DNA of 64,000 nucleotides from Lethocerus indicus (GCA_019843655.1 JACDQD010000006.1:12717746-12781745), one strand, 5' to 3'. Positions 25,901-39,300 are shown, counted from the stretch's first letter. The notes: generated by a model not told the origin, from the sequence alone. Made by a program: numbers and translations.

Positions 25901-27178
25901 AACTACTTTGTGGTAAGGAAGAATGAATGGAAGAGAGAGCTAGACTTGACCGATTTTTTAAATTCCACACGAATCTTCTCCACCTCTCGGTTGGGGTGAT
26001 CTCTGATTAGGGGTGTTATACAGGCGGGCGGGCTATTAATGCCCGGTCGTATTTCAAACCTCGGGGACGTTCATCCGATCTGTTATTGGTAGTTAGTGGG
26101 GGGCCGGGGGCGGGGGTCGCCTGGCCCACCGCCCAAACGCCCCGTCCGCTTGATTGGGCTCCTCCCCGCTGAATAACGGACGCCTGCTCCCGCGAAAACT
26201 TTTTTCCCCCTTAAACCTTATCTATTTTATTGTATTATGGTCTACCGTGATATACGGCCGCGGATCGCATTCGCCTGCCGCTTCCTTCCCGACTAAGTAG
26301 ATAAATGGGTATTGCAGTACTATTTTTCATAATCACGAAACAAATAAAGATGCAGAAAGGCCACCCTTATTCACGTACAATACATAAATATTGTCACACA
26401 TAAATATTCCCAATTAAATACAAAATTTTCCAATATGAGGTGTGATGAGGTGCAGCTCGGTTGGGTCTTGATTCGGGGTGTGACCTTTGCCGCCAATTTG
26501 GAAAGATAAAAATTGGTAGCGGAAACTGGGGTGGACCGGTCCATTTTTCTTCCCCGCCCCCCTTTCTTACGTCCGTCCTTGGTGTCTACAATGCAGCTCC
26601 TATAATAAATAAAAACCAGGTCGGAGAAAAAGAAGTGAATTGGCGAGAAATTAACTTCTGGATAACGTCACGCCCGAGCGGTATTGTTTTTAAGTTACTC
26701 TGTCTCCCATTCGGCAAGAAATTAATGTAGTAAAAGTAAATGTTTGACTGTTGCTAGAGACGTCTATAAAACAGATAAAACAGAGCCGCTCACGCGTTGC
26801 ATCTCATCTAAGGTAACTTATACGAATCAGCGACTTGGTTACACACCATAATTCTGGTCCCCTTCTGTACAATTATAAGCTCACAATATTGTATTTAACA
26901 ATTTTTGTTTTATTGTCTCACCACTCTTACGAGTACCTTACCTCTAGTATTTACATCGATTATCGCTTCACTTCATGTTACATAGTAGATTATAAGTAAC
27001 AGTACGGTTACTATCATATAATACGTCAATCCAAATGCTGAAGCGACACACTAACTTGAGGTACCTCTTTAACATATGGAGACGATGGTGATGGTATGCC
27101 AAACCCTCGCGGTTCCCCCAACAGTTATCGTATAATCCGCCGAGTTCTACCTCTCGATTTCGTGAACAGAAATGATAA
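19918..27178. other. Long AT-rich non-coding stretch
   Basis: The longest gene-free, largely AT-rich tract of the window, especially 22320-22900, 24320-25330 and 25550-25800. GC-richer islands occur at 20390-20640, 21840-22320, 23700-24060 and 25980-26300. Frames at 20415-20684, 21979-22315 and 26461-26730 overlap on both strands or lack any domain. A segment at about 21786-21800 shares a seed-like word with miR-34 but has no hairpin partner. Confidence 0.55.
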
Positions 27179-27715
27179 GACTCGAATTCTCAGAGCGTAA
27201 ACGAAATTACAGTGGCGGCGGGAAAGGCCGAACTCCCGTCTAATGCCGGTGTGGACGTGTCCAATTCCCGCCAATGGGAACAATACCTGGGCAGAGTTCG
27301 AAACCGGAAGTTAAACCGACGGGGTGTCCGGGCGATCAATGAGGCGATGGCGGGGGATTGTGGGGAGGAGCCGGGAGTCCCTTTGAACTTAAGTTATGGT
27401 GGGATAGAGACAGTCGGTGACACAACTCCCGCGGGACCACCCATGCAAATGAGGTGTCAGCCTGCCCTGTCATACTCAGATAATTTCCACCGTGCCCTAG
27501 CCCCGGGTCTTGACCCCCTTTCGACCCCCGCCAACTATATTAATTTAACTCGCACCCCGCCGCCCGACCACTATCATGAACTTGCTGCCGGAGGGGGTGA
27601 TCGTTCGGATCGTTCGTTGGATTCACGCGAGGAGTTAGTACCTGTGCTCGCTTGCAGGCTACTCATATCATTAGTTCTCCACCAAATTTCGGGACGCGTG
27701 ACAAAGTTAATTTAA
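27179..27715 (+). CDS. Candidate coding exon, unknown protein with a PLNLS motif
   Basis: The longest non-transposon frame: open from 27179 (after TAA at 27176) to the stop at 27715, about 178 codons. No ATG lies near its start, so if real it is probably an internal or terminal exon. Possible 3' splice sites are CAG at 27191-27193 and CAG at 27210-27212. Counting from GTG at 27212, residues 28-40 are strongly basic. PLNLS at 57-61 matches the PxDLS-class motif that recruits the CtBP corepressor, found in many animal transcription repressors. The C-terminal half is rich in P, D, S and R. Third codon positions look G/C-rich by eye. No strong GTAAGT-type donor was seen. I cannot name a family; in a GC-rich block a frame this long could still be chance. 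Confidence 0.33.
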   Translation, partial: DSNSQSVNEITVAAGKAELPSNAGVDVSNSRQWEQYLGRVRNRKLNRRGVRAINEAMAGDCGEEPGVPLNLSYGGIETVGDTTPAGPPMQMRCQPALSYSDNFHRALAPGLDPLSTPANYINLTRTPPPDHYHELAAGGGDRSDRSLDSREELVPVLACRLLISLVLHQISGRVTKLI

Positions 27716-27718
27716 AAC

Positions 27719-30700
27719 GAAGTTGTCCAAAATCCACTCTGAATATGACGCTATGACTGTTTTCCACAGATAGCTTTAGGGTATTACAATATAGTCACTA
27801 GTATAGCTGACTAGATCGCGTCTTGATTTGGGAAAAATATCGGTTGACCGGGGTTAACCCCCTAAGGGTTAGTAGTGTCGGTGGAGAATTTTCCTGATAC
27901 GGATGGACAACCGACCGAGAGAGTTCCCCCTTTACAGAATGAGGCCCCAAGGAAAAGATTGCCCATGCGGGTGGGCCGAGACAGCCTCCGGAATTTTTAC
28001 AGCTTCTGTTGTCGGTCGCTGGACCTTTCCGAATTTTACTTCTGTCAGTTGAGCCTGTGAAAATCCGGCGGGGTGATTTGTTGAAAAAGCCTGCGAACTC
28101 AGCGTTTTCCCAGTTGATTCGCACTCTGTTGATCCACAAGTCTAGACATATCTCCCCGCCGGCCCTTTTTTTTAACTCTTTCTCGCCGATTTTATTGTAC
28201 ACTTTCCACGCAGATGAACACATTGAGCATACTTCCGCGTACAAACTTGCAGTCGCATATAGTGAATGAGAAAAATAGTTGTCGTTGATCTTATCCTGAC
28301 GACAAGTTCCTCAAGCTATTGCCCCATTATTTGGTAGATTCAATCCCTTCCTCCAATGTATGCATTCAACAAGAAAGTACAAACAACTGAACAACTGAAG
28401 GCATAATTTAATTAATGAAAATTTAAACCCCAAAAGATATATATAAACTAAAAAAGTGTAGACACTTCTACAGAGTATTTTGATATATATTCCCATCTAC
28501 GAGGCTGTATACATTCGATATTCCTGGTAAGGACAAGGAATAAAATTTTCACCAATCTTTAGTGGAGTTGAGGTTGGTTAGCACGAAAAATGGTTATTGC
28601 TCCGGTATCTCGTAAAACGTGGATCCTGAGGCGGAAATGATTGAAATAAAAGTCGCCCTCCTTGATAAGGCTCGTGGTTTATGTCACCTACGGGTTTTCC
28701 ATAATGTTCTCCTCACGTTATTCGCCGCGTAAAAACTAAGATAAATTTTCCATCCATTTTAAATAAATTACTTTTAGTTATATACCGAGACGAACATCAA
28801 ACATATGTTTGTAATGAATTGTTGTATATAACCTGCTCTCTATTCGATAATGAGTTGATGACCTTATTATGTAATGGGATAATTTAATTAAATAAATTTA
28901 ATTAACCACAACAGGAATTAATGCAGGAAATCTGTGCAGATATCACTAGTTTTAACGATATTTAAATTATTTACTGTAGTACTGTAACTCTATTTCTGTA
29001 ATTGATTACCCGAGACAATTTACTGTTAAAACGTATTAAAAAACTTTAGGAAGGAGGACGGTATCCATAATTTTTCTATAACAAATTTATTACAAATTTT
29101 TAGACAATATTCAAAGCCGAGATCTGTAGGGAATAATTTCGTGGGAGCCGAATTTTTATTATGAGTTATTTATGGGGGTGTGCACAGAATTGGGCGAGAA
29201 GCCAAAATCGGCCAAAATCCGTGTGAAACAAATTGAGAATGATAACGGATAGAAAAGTCACAAAGGGCTATGGAATTGAACATTTATTTGACTCCCCTCG
29301 GCCTTTTTAATATTCATGGAATTGGTTCGTTTCCATGAATGGTAGACGTCCGCAAAACAATTCGCCACTGAGCCATGAGCTATGGGCCCCATTAAGAACA
29401 CGTCCGTTATTATTATTCAAAGCCGTGAAGTTCACGAACTAATGGCCCCTAATCAACCTCCTCGCGATGGCTAATTCCGGGTGATTTTAGACGAATTTAA
29501 TGCAAGGCGGCGGCGTTTCACTCACTTGAATAGGTAACGGCCTGAGAAAGGCCATGAGATAATAAAAAACTGTATTCCTAGGCGGTAGGTTTCCCACAAT
29601 TGTTCGACGGACGCGATGCAGGAGATAACTCAAAGAGAGTTAATTGACCAACCGGGAAAGGCTGGGGTACATACAAACTTAGGGTATATTTAGGAAACGA
29701 GCGAAATTCTAAAAAAAAAACAAAAATAAGAAGCAAGGAGAAAGAAACAACATGAATAAGGCAATGACTCGAGCTATCAGCCCTCATGTCGAATAAATTG
29801 TGTGAAATATTTTACCATACTTGTAATATTTTAACGATTTTGGTATTTTTACACGATTTAAAAAACGTGCCAATTGGTTTAGCCTCCTACACGCTACAAA
29901 AAAATACGCCTCCTATAGTACAAGAAAGATTACCATTATTTGGCATACCTAGTAGCCACATCTAACACTGCAACCGACAAATAATACACTTTTATACGGA
30001 GAGCTACAGTGCCAAACGTATATATAGTTTTCATGCCAAGTCCCCGAGAGCCAGCTTCGCTTTGAGCCGATACACCGCAATTAGGTTCGTCCGCCGACCC
30101 AATCGTCGGGCATTATTCTGGTCCCGGTCGCGGGGGTTATCGCAGTGTAAAGCATACTGGACAGGATAAGTCCGGAATCGATGTGTTCGCCTGCGGAGGC
30201 TTTGATACGGCGCGCGCTTTGAGGCGGCTTAGGCGGCGGGGCCCGGGGCGCGATACGATTGAAGCAATCATACAGAGTCCGCCTTGTTAAATGCCACCCG
30301 ACAAAAATAAACCGGGCGACATGAGTAATGGAAGGAAAAAGTGATATTTTTCCAACAGAATTAGATTCGAGGAGAGGAATATATGCAGTCATTCATAAGG
30401 TAACACAGTCACTTGTGTGTGGGCGGACATCATTGGTTTTTATTTCACAGTATATACAGCCCTAAATATCTGAAATAAATAAGGACACCAATGGAATCGT
30501 ATACATTATTGCTGTTTTATCTCTGTAGTTATACTTTTCAGTATAGGTAGTACAAGTAGATAGTTGACTGTGCAATTAAAACAAATTTAAAAATGATGTT
30601 TTTTATTTATCCTCAACCAGCCATTTCTTTCTGATTACCGGTGTGGAATCCAATGCCTGATGACCCATCCCGGTGGCGGGGAAGGAGTAGGGGATATTAA

Positions 30701-32276
30701 AGTTGATTGTTTTTACAAGAAAGCGGTAACAGTTTCTTTCCTTTAATGGTGTGTACCGTTACCAAGCGCGGCTCCCTCTCACCCCTTCTGAAGTTGTCTT
30801 CGCGCGTAACTCTAGAAAAGGAGACATCGTCCTATTAAAAACCGTTGATTCTATTTGCATCGCTTTCCTTTAAGAGCAGATTTCATATATAGAGTATATA
30901 TACATATATACACAGAGGAAAAAACATAATGTTAGAAAGTTGAACATAACGTAGAAGGGAATGAAGCGGCGCTATGATTTTAGATAGTTAAAGGTAGAAA
31001 AACTGCCTATTCACATTAACCTTTGTTTATAATCGCGTATATACAAACTGCCGCTCACTTCGAAAATAGCACATCATGGAATGATTCGACGGTACAGCTA
31101 AAATTTGTATCTATAAATAGTTAACCCCAATCTGAACTTTCTTCCATCCTAAAAACAACCCTCCCCCCCCCCACCTTGCTGTTCTTTACACGAAAGGGAT
31201 TATTGCAAGAAATCCCGTTTGCCGCTAAAAACTTAAAGTGGCCCGGGGATCCGTAATTAAGTTTCCAGCCGTGAAAACCGAAACCGAAGCCCCGAAGCAA
31301 GTTTCTCAATCAAGCCGGGGCCGGCCTTGTTGGGCCCCGCCTAGGCCTGCGGGCCAATTTAGCCTCAGGGCGACTTCCAGCGTTTAACCGTCATTAGGGC
31401 AGTAATATGAGCGGCCTATCCCAGTTTCGCTTACCGAGAAGGCACTCAACCTGAAATCTGATTCAATGCTCCCTTACTCAATAATTTACCAGACACAGAG
31501 GTCGTATAATATTCAATGTTTCAATTCATTACAAAGAATGGATCGGAGAACGGATTAGCTATAACAATTGAGGCCCGAAATTCGCCCCTATCTAAATAAC
31601 AATCCGATCACTGGACGGGATACCTGAATTTGTTAAGGATTATTTAATAAATTATCACTTTTCGGTTGTTCTGTCTTAAATCGCTTTCCACAATCTTGCA
31701 CTCTCCACAGTTGCATTCCTGCAACAAAATAGCGAAACTAATGCATTGTTTCTGCGAAATTGTAATTTCCAATGGGCCTTTATATACGTTGTCCGGATTA
31801 TTTGCCAGACTTGGTGGCCTTATAAATACTCATTTTAATATCCTCAAAGGGGTTTGTTCACCTACCGGAAACGGATCATTTTCAGTTACCTGTGAGATCG
31901 TTGTATTATCTTTTAAAATTGAAGACATTACACTTATCTGTAATTACACTATAGCATGCCTTCAACAAGAATAAAGACTTAAAGGAAATAAAATTTCATG
32001 TCGAAACCATTTATTATTCGAGCATGTTTTTCAATTATTAAATTATTTTCATGATTACTGTTGTTCCTTCTCGATATGATGTTCTTTTAAATGTTCTCTT
32101 CCTCGCGTTCTACTAAACGCCTTTTGGGATAAAGGCCACCTATCCGCTTTCTATTCTAAGGGAAAATTAATTGGAAACGCCATCAACCTCTGAGAGCCCG
32201 ATACGATGCATTTTTAATTTATTCTTCGCTCATGTTTTTATTTATAAGTGCCAGCCCGTGTTATCATATGCATGCT
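27719..32276. other. Non-coding stretch
   Basis: Islands at 27840-28200, 29340-29530, 30060-30340 and 31190-31420 alternate with AT-rich DNA. The minus-strand frame at 27798-28244 (about 148 codons) overlaps plus-strand frames over the same bases and shows no domain, so I do not call it. The 29380-29520 block has several TAAT/ATTA words within GC-rich sequence. Confidence 0.5.
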
Positions 32277-32290
32277 ATTACGCGCGTAAT
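32277..32290. promoter_or_regulatory. 14-bp perfect palindrome with paired TAAT words
   Basis: ATTACGCGCGTAAT is identical to its reverse complement. It places two inverted homeodomain-type TAAT/ATTA words around a CGCGCG core. A dimeric homeodomain site is one reading; chance is another. Confidence 0.2.
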
Positions 32291-34069
32291 TGTTACCACC
32301 TCAATGGAAACAGGTCGGCGTGTGATTCGTGAATGGGAGTTTTCTGGGAACAGTTACATATAGAACGTCATTAGTTTAATGAATAACAATTACATATTAA
32401 TCATTCAACATAAGTTCTTAAGTTGCTTTAATATAATTGATTCAATAACTGATTTGAAGATGTTCATGATCACTGGTCATTAAGAAATATAATTTTCTGT
32501 CTTTAGCACCCTTTTTAGGTCATGTGCTAGACCAATGTCTGTTGTTGTCGGCAGAGGACGGGCGAAATTAATCACTTTATTAATAATTATTCTGGATGTA
32601 ACTTTTTAAAACCTAACCTGACAAGAAACAGTTTTCTCTGTAAATTATAGCGACTGCTGTATTTCCTAATGGTCTGCTCTGTGCAGTTGGTCTGTACTTA
32701 TGAAGAATACAAGCATTAGCCCCCCGTTTCCTTGGTCCATTAGTGCGTCGTGAAAGGTAGCCTTCCCCACTTTGTTCGAGTTTGTCGACATTACAAACTA
32801 CTCTCGGAGATGAACCGAATGGCCTGTAAAAACTACATTCATTCCAAGTTTCCCTGGCCGGGTAGTTTTTAATTCTTTTTTCCCCTGGGACGTGTAATTT
32901 CATTAAATCTCCCTCGTCCCCGAAGTGACAGACCGATACACGAATTTACTGATTTCACTGGTTTTGTATTAAGTTATCCAAGTGATGAGCCTATTCCAAT
33001 CGCCGACTTATAACGAATCACAAATTTCTGTATTACAATGGAGGCTGGATTACCACTCAATTATTGCTACATTACTTATAATTGATTCAGAAGGAAATAG
33101 CGGATAATAATGCCGATAATTTCCTTCTTAAATTACTTATCTGTAGTAGAATAGTCTTCTTCAACCTCTGAACAGAATTTTCCCTTTATGTATGCACAGA
33201 AGCTGAGGATTCAATAAGATAGCCTACACTGTACTGCAGTTATATCATTATTATATTTTATGAGAGCACTAATTCAATACCGTGACACATGATAAGGAAG
33301 TCATTCACCGTCTGAACGGAAATACATATTGTACCCTCAACCTACTGGGAAGAAATACCTTAAATGTTTCTGTCGTTTTGTGTCTTGAGAGATGACTCAA
33401 AACATTAACTCCGGGAGAAAACCCAAGTATCAGCCTCCGTTTTCGCACATGACCAATTCCGTTCTGGGAATTATGTTTCGGTGTGACGTCTTGATCTGGA
33501 GATGACTTCTTGTACCTCGTTCGGTTGACTCTCGCTTTCCAAGCTGGCCAAGAGACCGGCGGGCGGATGCCTGCGTGGCCTGCACCTGCCGCATGGCGAA
33601 ATCTCTGTCACTGGTCTCTCTGGCGACTTTCTCTCCCACGAAACTGGGCTAACGAGGATCCGGCGGGCCGATTTAGGCCGGACATTTTTTTCGCATTAAA
33701 ATACGAGAGTTCTCCAATGCCTTTCGCCAGCTTTCGTCAATTCTGGAATGCCCATACAAAGAAATCATCGAGTATATATTTGTTTTACGAACCAATTTCT
33801 TTTTCCCGTTATCTTACCGGGAAATTATAAGCGGGACAATTATAAAATAGTGTAACGATAACCTAGAACCTCTCTTAGACCGCTGAAAATAATGAATTCG
33901 TGCCTGTTTATTGTTACGAAATAAGGATAATTCTAACCACGAGGATAATAGTTCGAATTTGGTATAATAATCATACCAAATTAATTAGGCAGTCATGAAT
34001 TTGGTAATTCATCTTACGTTTTCTCTTACTCGGAGCGAGCAGTTTCAAATTGCTTTAATTTCGTCTGAG
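32291..34069. other. Non-coding stretch
   Basis: No supported gene. The island at 33480-33700 is open on both strands, reflecting base composition. The remaining sequence is AT-rich. Confidence 0.5.
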
Positions 34070-34620
34070 AAAATACGATCACCTTAAGGACGGCTTATGT
34101 GTAATCGGGCTGGATTTTGCCCAAAGGAAACCCCAACTCATTCTGGCATCTGTTAAATCCAGTCCCCTAATTGCGTTATAAATTCCCAGCTCGACTTTCC
34201 CTCCTCGGCCAAACGACTGTCTAAATCAATAATCAAGTCTCAATCCCGACACGATTTTTCGCGTTTTAATTGAAATAAAGTTAGCTTTAATTGTGAAGTA
34301 CAATATAATACCGATAATTTCAAAATTTGGAGCCCATAAATTGAATAATATTGTGCTAATATATAATTTATTTAACTGCTTGCTTCAATAATTTTTTGTT
34401 GGTTATTTGTTTCTGTATTCTAAAGTATCCAATTTAAGTTGGGTCGAAATATGATCGCAGTAAGTATAGCTGATATTTAATCGTGCTGGATTACTCCCAA
34501 GGAAATCCTCTTTTTAGTGACTATTGAATCCCTTTCCCTAAGTGCCTTACAACTCCGGCTCTTCCTAACTTTCCCTCTCTCGGAGAAATGACGTCTCCGG
34601 CCGAATCTCGATTCAAGTTT
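34070..34620 (+). repeat. Ancient diverged duplication (two units, offset about 376 bp)
   Basis: Segments at about 34070-34250 and 34446-34620 keep a colinear set of matches. These are TAATCG(G/T)GCTGGATT, CCCAA-GGAAA, a CTAA-TGC-TTA block, a CTC-ACTTTCCCTC block and TCG-TTTTTCGC-type endings. Identity is clearly lower than in the 11.7-12.3 kb pair, so the duplication is older. No coding frame is shared. Confidence 0.6.
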
Positions 34621-36323
34621 TCGCCCGTAATGCCTACTTCGGCGGCTCGGTGAGAAGTCGGATCATATTCGACGCTAATTCCCCGTGTTATTTCCTTTGA
34701 CGAATCCTCCACTCTATAAGTGAAAATCTTACACAGTTCTCAACATAATTGGAGGGTAGCATGCGAAATTATTATGCTCCGAATCTGACGGTTCGGAATT
34801 GGCTCTGGCATCTCGGTATTGAAGAGTTAATATATTTCAGAATTGAGACTAGCTAGTAATGCGCGTCTTAAGTTGGCAAAATAAGAGAGGTTGAATTTAG
34901 TGAAACTTAACTCTCGCGATCTTCTGTTTCGAATTCCTATTTAGTCTCGTGCTAAACCAGTTCGATTCAAAGATCTGTTGCAGATCTTCACGTTCACGTT
35001 ATTCTGATCATTAGTTGTTTTCATCGCCGACTACAGTTGCAATCCCAATGGACAATAGAATCAAAATGATTTTGTTCTTGCTGGAAACAACCATCATAAA
35101 TAGTTTCAGCACTCAGGTAAAGAACAGTTGTATTACATTGAGTGCGAACGTTCCGCTTGATTGTCGAGAAGATTCAGAGTCAAAGGAGCGACATAGGAGG
35201 AGGGATATGTGCTGTACCCCGAAAGCTCTCATTGAGACGCGCCTCTTGGGGCTCTGTCGAATTTCAACTGAAAAAAGCCGGGTCTTGAACCCGTGACCCG
35301 ACAGAAATATACATTTGTACATCCCCAATGTAGCCCACCTAGGTCCCAAGACGTTTGACGAGAATCTCGAGCGTCCTGGTTTGTTAAACCTCAGACGTCA
35401 CCGTTTTCGGCCGGATTCGAATTTCAGGGCGAACGCAATCTTCGGGGAAAAAGGACCAAGGTTACACGTGCCAGAGAAATAAAGTACCTCCCTTGTGTTC
35501 GGAATCGATAAAAGAATTTACCCACTCGGTCACGGACAAAAACGATTTTAGGGAAAAAAGGCTTTGGGACGGGTCAAGAGAAATGTATTTACCGTTCGCA
35601 GGGGTGGGGGGCGCAACGTCGAGAAGACGGAGCGGCCGCGTTTACACACACGATTTCCTGTTCCTTGGAGGCGGAGGCGGGGGCGGCAACTCGGACGTCT
35701 CCATACCGTCTCTATACGGTCTATGATGGAACATTATTTATTTACACCCCTCGGGAAACTAGTAGCCGCGGCGACAGAGAAATTGTGTGGGGAAATAGAT
35801 CTTTTCAGGGGGAGGAAATGCCCAACCGATGATGCGATCCCACTAGTTTTCCCCCCGCTAACCACGCCCGTTTGCGGCCAATGCGATGAACTGGAAAAAG
35901 GGAGCGATGAATGCGCTACCCCGACGACGAAAAGCTCGAAAACCGAATATCTCATATCATGATTTTTGTTTTTCCAATATCGTCCGATATAACTCTATAC
36001 AGTTGCCAATCACCAAAAATGAATTTACGATTAACTAAGGCGTAGAATAATATAGCATGGCCTACGGCAATTCGAAAATGATGACCTTTCTTAATTTTCG
36101 ATATACTTTTGTACATATTTGTTCCTCTTCTTCACTTTCAGTGCTCATAAGCTCTGCACGGGTCTAATCACTAATTAACAATTTTAATTAGTCTCGACAG
36201 TCACATTTCATTTGCATATAATACACCAACATTAATCTCGAAATAAAGTATTGGATTTGAGCGAACATTGTAAAGCTGTAAAGTGACACACAATCCAAAT
36301 GCGCAATTAAAATAATTATACTC

Positions 36324-36326
<3 letters not shown>
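34621..36326. other. Non-coding stretch with GC island
   Basis: A GC-rich block spans about 35350-35960 and holds overlapping open frames on both strands (35493-35962 plus, 35734-35955 minus) with simple glycine/arginine-rich translations. I see no domain. The plus-strand frame at 35015-35296 is likewise unrecognised. Confidence 0.5.
35278..35294 (-). other. tRNA-like T-arm followed by T6
   Basis: On the minus strand the segment forms a stem of four G-C pairs (the fifth, outermost pair is mismatched) around a TTCAAGA loop, matching the Pol III B box GGTTCRANNCC. It is followed by GGC and TTTTTT (35271-35276), a standard Pol III terminator. A matching A box is not convincing: a loose candidate lies at about 35325-35345. 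A decayed tRNA-derived SINE head is the best guess. Confidence 0.25.

Positions 36327-36377
<51 letters not shown>
36327..36377. repeat. (TA)n microsatellite
   Basis: About 51 bases of uninterrupted TA. Confidence 0.98.
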
Positions 36378-36379
<2 letters not shown>

Positions 36380-39300
36380 CTTTTAAAATATTGTACTACA
36401 CAAAAATTAAATAAGCATGTTGCCAAATGGAGTCAAAGTGATTAAAGTTGCTATTCCTCATCTGCGGGATTTGCGGGGGGCGTCCTCTATTGTAAAGGGT
36501 TAATTTTAATATTAGAATATGTCGATCAACTGGTCGACAGTTTAACCACTGCCGCTAAAAAAATTGCCCCCACGGTGGAAACAAAATTTTCTGATATCGT
36601 TGATAGTTCTTCACATTGTGTATGGTTATATCGCCACGATCCGATTGATATTGGTTGTGGAACTAAAAGATATTTCCAGAAGATAAAACTGGCGCTTAGT
36701 AGGGTCGTTAGGCGGGGTGGGACCGATTTACGATTGGCCGCTACGATTCACCACTGTATGCTAATAATTCCTCCTTCTTCAATTTTTCAACCTCCACTGC
36801 CTTCCCGCCCCCTCGCCATCTTTCCCCACTTTCTCCCCGCAGCCCCGGCACAGCGGTCCGTCCAATTATGATAATCCCCGGATCGGGAATTTAAATTTCA
36901 TTCGCGTCGTTCCGACGAGGCTGCTCCGGTGGCACGTCAACGATCAACGGCCGCGGCCCAATAACGGGTTCTTCCGATACTGAAAAGAACCCGATTAGGA
37001 CTTTCTGATTCGAGACGACTTTCCCTCATAATACTCTAAATACCGCCTCGCTATTACCGACTCCTGAATTTTCCCCGGTGCCATCCCGGATTCTATATTA
37101 GCTGAATGCACTAGGAGTTTTAAAGTGCAAAGGTGTCAGAGGAACTATGAGTAATTATTAAGTTTTCGGTTTTCAATTTTTCGTTACATTCCCAATCATT
37201 AATGCAGATGACTCCATCTCCATAATCCTAGTAACCCTATTGAACCGGTACATGTGATCGACATTATCGCATTTGTAATTTTCAATAAATAATATATGAA
37301 ACTGGAAAATTTACAGATCCTTTGATCAGTCGAACTCCAGCTGCCTTTAATATGGCATTAATAGGATGGCAAACACAGCAGTAAATTTATAACAGAATTC
37401 ATACGAGCCTGAGCCGGAGAATAATTAAGGATTTAATATTTTTGCACTATATCCCGTAATATCCCAGTCCGGTCTGGGACCTTAATATCTGCCATGATGA
37501 CCCACTTCGGGCAATAGTTGAATTTTATAACAAACGGGACGGGGTATCTAAAATGCCCCGGATATAATTAACTTTTTTATAGTGTGCACTTAATTGGCTG
37601 TAGCTTCTTGGATTAAAGTACTAGGGGGGGGGGGGGGAAGGGAAATTAGCCTGCACCAGCATAGTTTCTTTTTCATTGTCGTTATGATTAGAGAGAATTT
37701 GGATTTAAACTGTCGCAACTATACGCCGGTAATATTAAGTAGCCATCAACTTCGCATTTGTGTCATTACTTCAAAGCAGACAAAGATTACTGCGGAAATT
37801 AACTTTATAATGCAATAATTTCATGTTTCCTCGTGTAATATTGATCTATAACTCATTTTAAACATTTTACAATCTAATTGAAACGGATCTGACTCATATA
37901 TACTTTTATTGCTCATAAGCGGACCCGTGTTTAGTTTATACTTGTTAATTATGTTTACGATACACCTAAAAGAAGTACGTTACTTGTAACGGGTCATTTT
38001 CAACGACACGCGTTACAGTAAAAGACCTTAGGGCCGTAAAATTAATAATAACATAATTATTATTTGATTTTAACGATTTTAAAGCCATGACCGGGTTTAT
38101 CGCCTTCCATCATGAATACATTGGCCATGCCTAGCAAAAGAGAACGGAAATCATGATCCGCAAAATACAAATCGAAACGGGGTTTAGCATCGGCGCAGGG
38201 CGAACGTAGATCGATCGCGATAAAAAGAGAAGAAGTAAAGGAACAAGCGAAAGATAAAATCGTGATGACGTGCGGTGGAGGCGGAAGGGAGATGCCCCGT
38301 GAAGTGGGGGCCGGGGCGGCGGGGGCTTTTTAAGTAAAGGAAAAGTTGGAACCGGCGGGATTAGGGAGTTTGGGAAAATTCAGAGGGACCGCCAGCCCAC
38401 GGGACCCAACTGACTTACCCACGGAGCTTAGGCCGGGATTCAACTCGGATTCGCCGAATTATCATCCCGTCGGCACTTGACCGATTAAATTACAAAACAG
38501 CCCGAGCCCTGAAAGGCCGAGAGAAAGACAAAGTAAGAACTAATTATTTCACTGACTGAAACGTTTCAGTTTCTGCCGCGGCTATTTTTCTGTTTATTCA
38601 TTCAATTCTGTTGGCCTCACAGGCATTCGCCATTGGCCTCTCACCAATCCTGTCTCATCCACGCCAATCCATGCCTATAAACTCCGGACAAAATCCTTTT
38701 TAGTTTTTTCGAATTTATTTGAAAAATGTACGGATTTAGAACATGACACGGGCCGCGTCCTTTTGAATGTGCGCTCGTGTGTAGCGGTCCGCATTTATCA
38801 GCTGTAAGTAAAGGAAAAATTAACAACAATGGCCGACTGACTAATTACTGTTGCAACAATTTCGCATTGTTAAATCGTATCTTGGTTTCCGCCTGGCTTC
38901 CCATTCCCATGGGCCGGTTTTCATTTTATATTTCAACTTCCCACGCACACCCCGCTTCCAAAACCCCCTCAAAAACCAGTCAAAGGCTAGCGGTATGACG
39001 GCTTCGGCGCAGCAATAAAGGTACAGTTATACAGGCCATTATAAAACAAAGAGATAAAGCTGTGTCCCTCTTTCCCCATCCTCTCTCTCTCTCGTTCTCT
39101 GTTGCTCCTGGCCCGCTACAAATGTGACATTGAAATGTTTATCGCGGAAAATAATTCAATCGCTCGTTATTGCAAAATCAATTGCAGATTCCCTTCGGCT
39201 GAGTGCAGTCCTCGTAACAGATAGCTGTATTTGTTGGAAAATTCTTCTCGCATGCAAACAACGACAAATGTCTTAATGTAAGGAAATCTTTCTAGAAATG

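Noticed and set aside
27798..28244. 148-codon minus-strand open frame
   Set aside because: Overlapped on the plus strand by similar frames and without recognisable domain; likely a composition effect.
35564..35962. 132-codon plus-strand open frame in a GC island
   Set aside because: Low-complexity Arg/Gly-rich start, overlapping frames on both strands, no domain.
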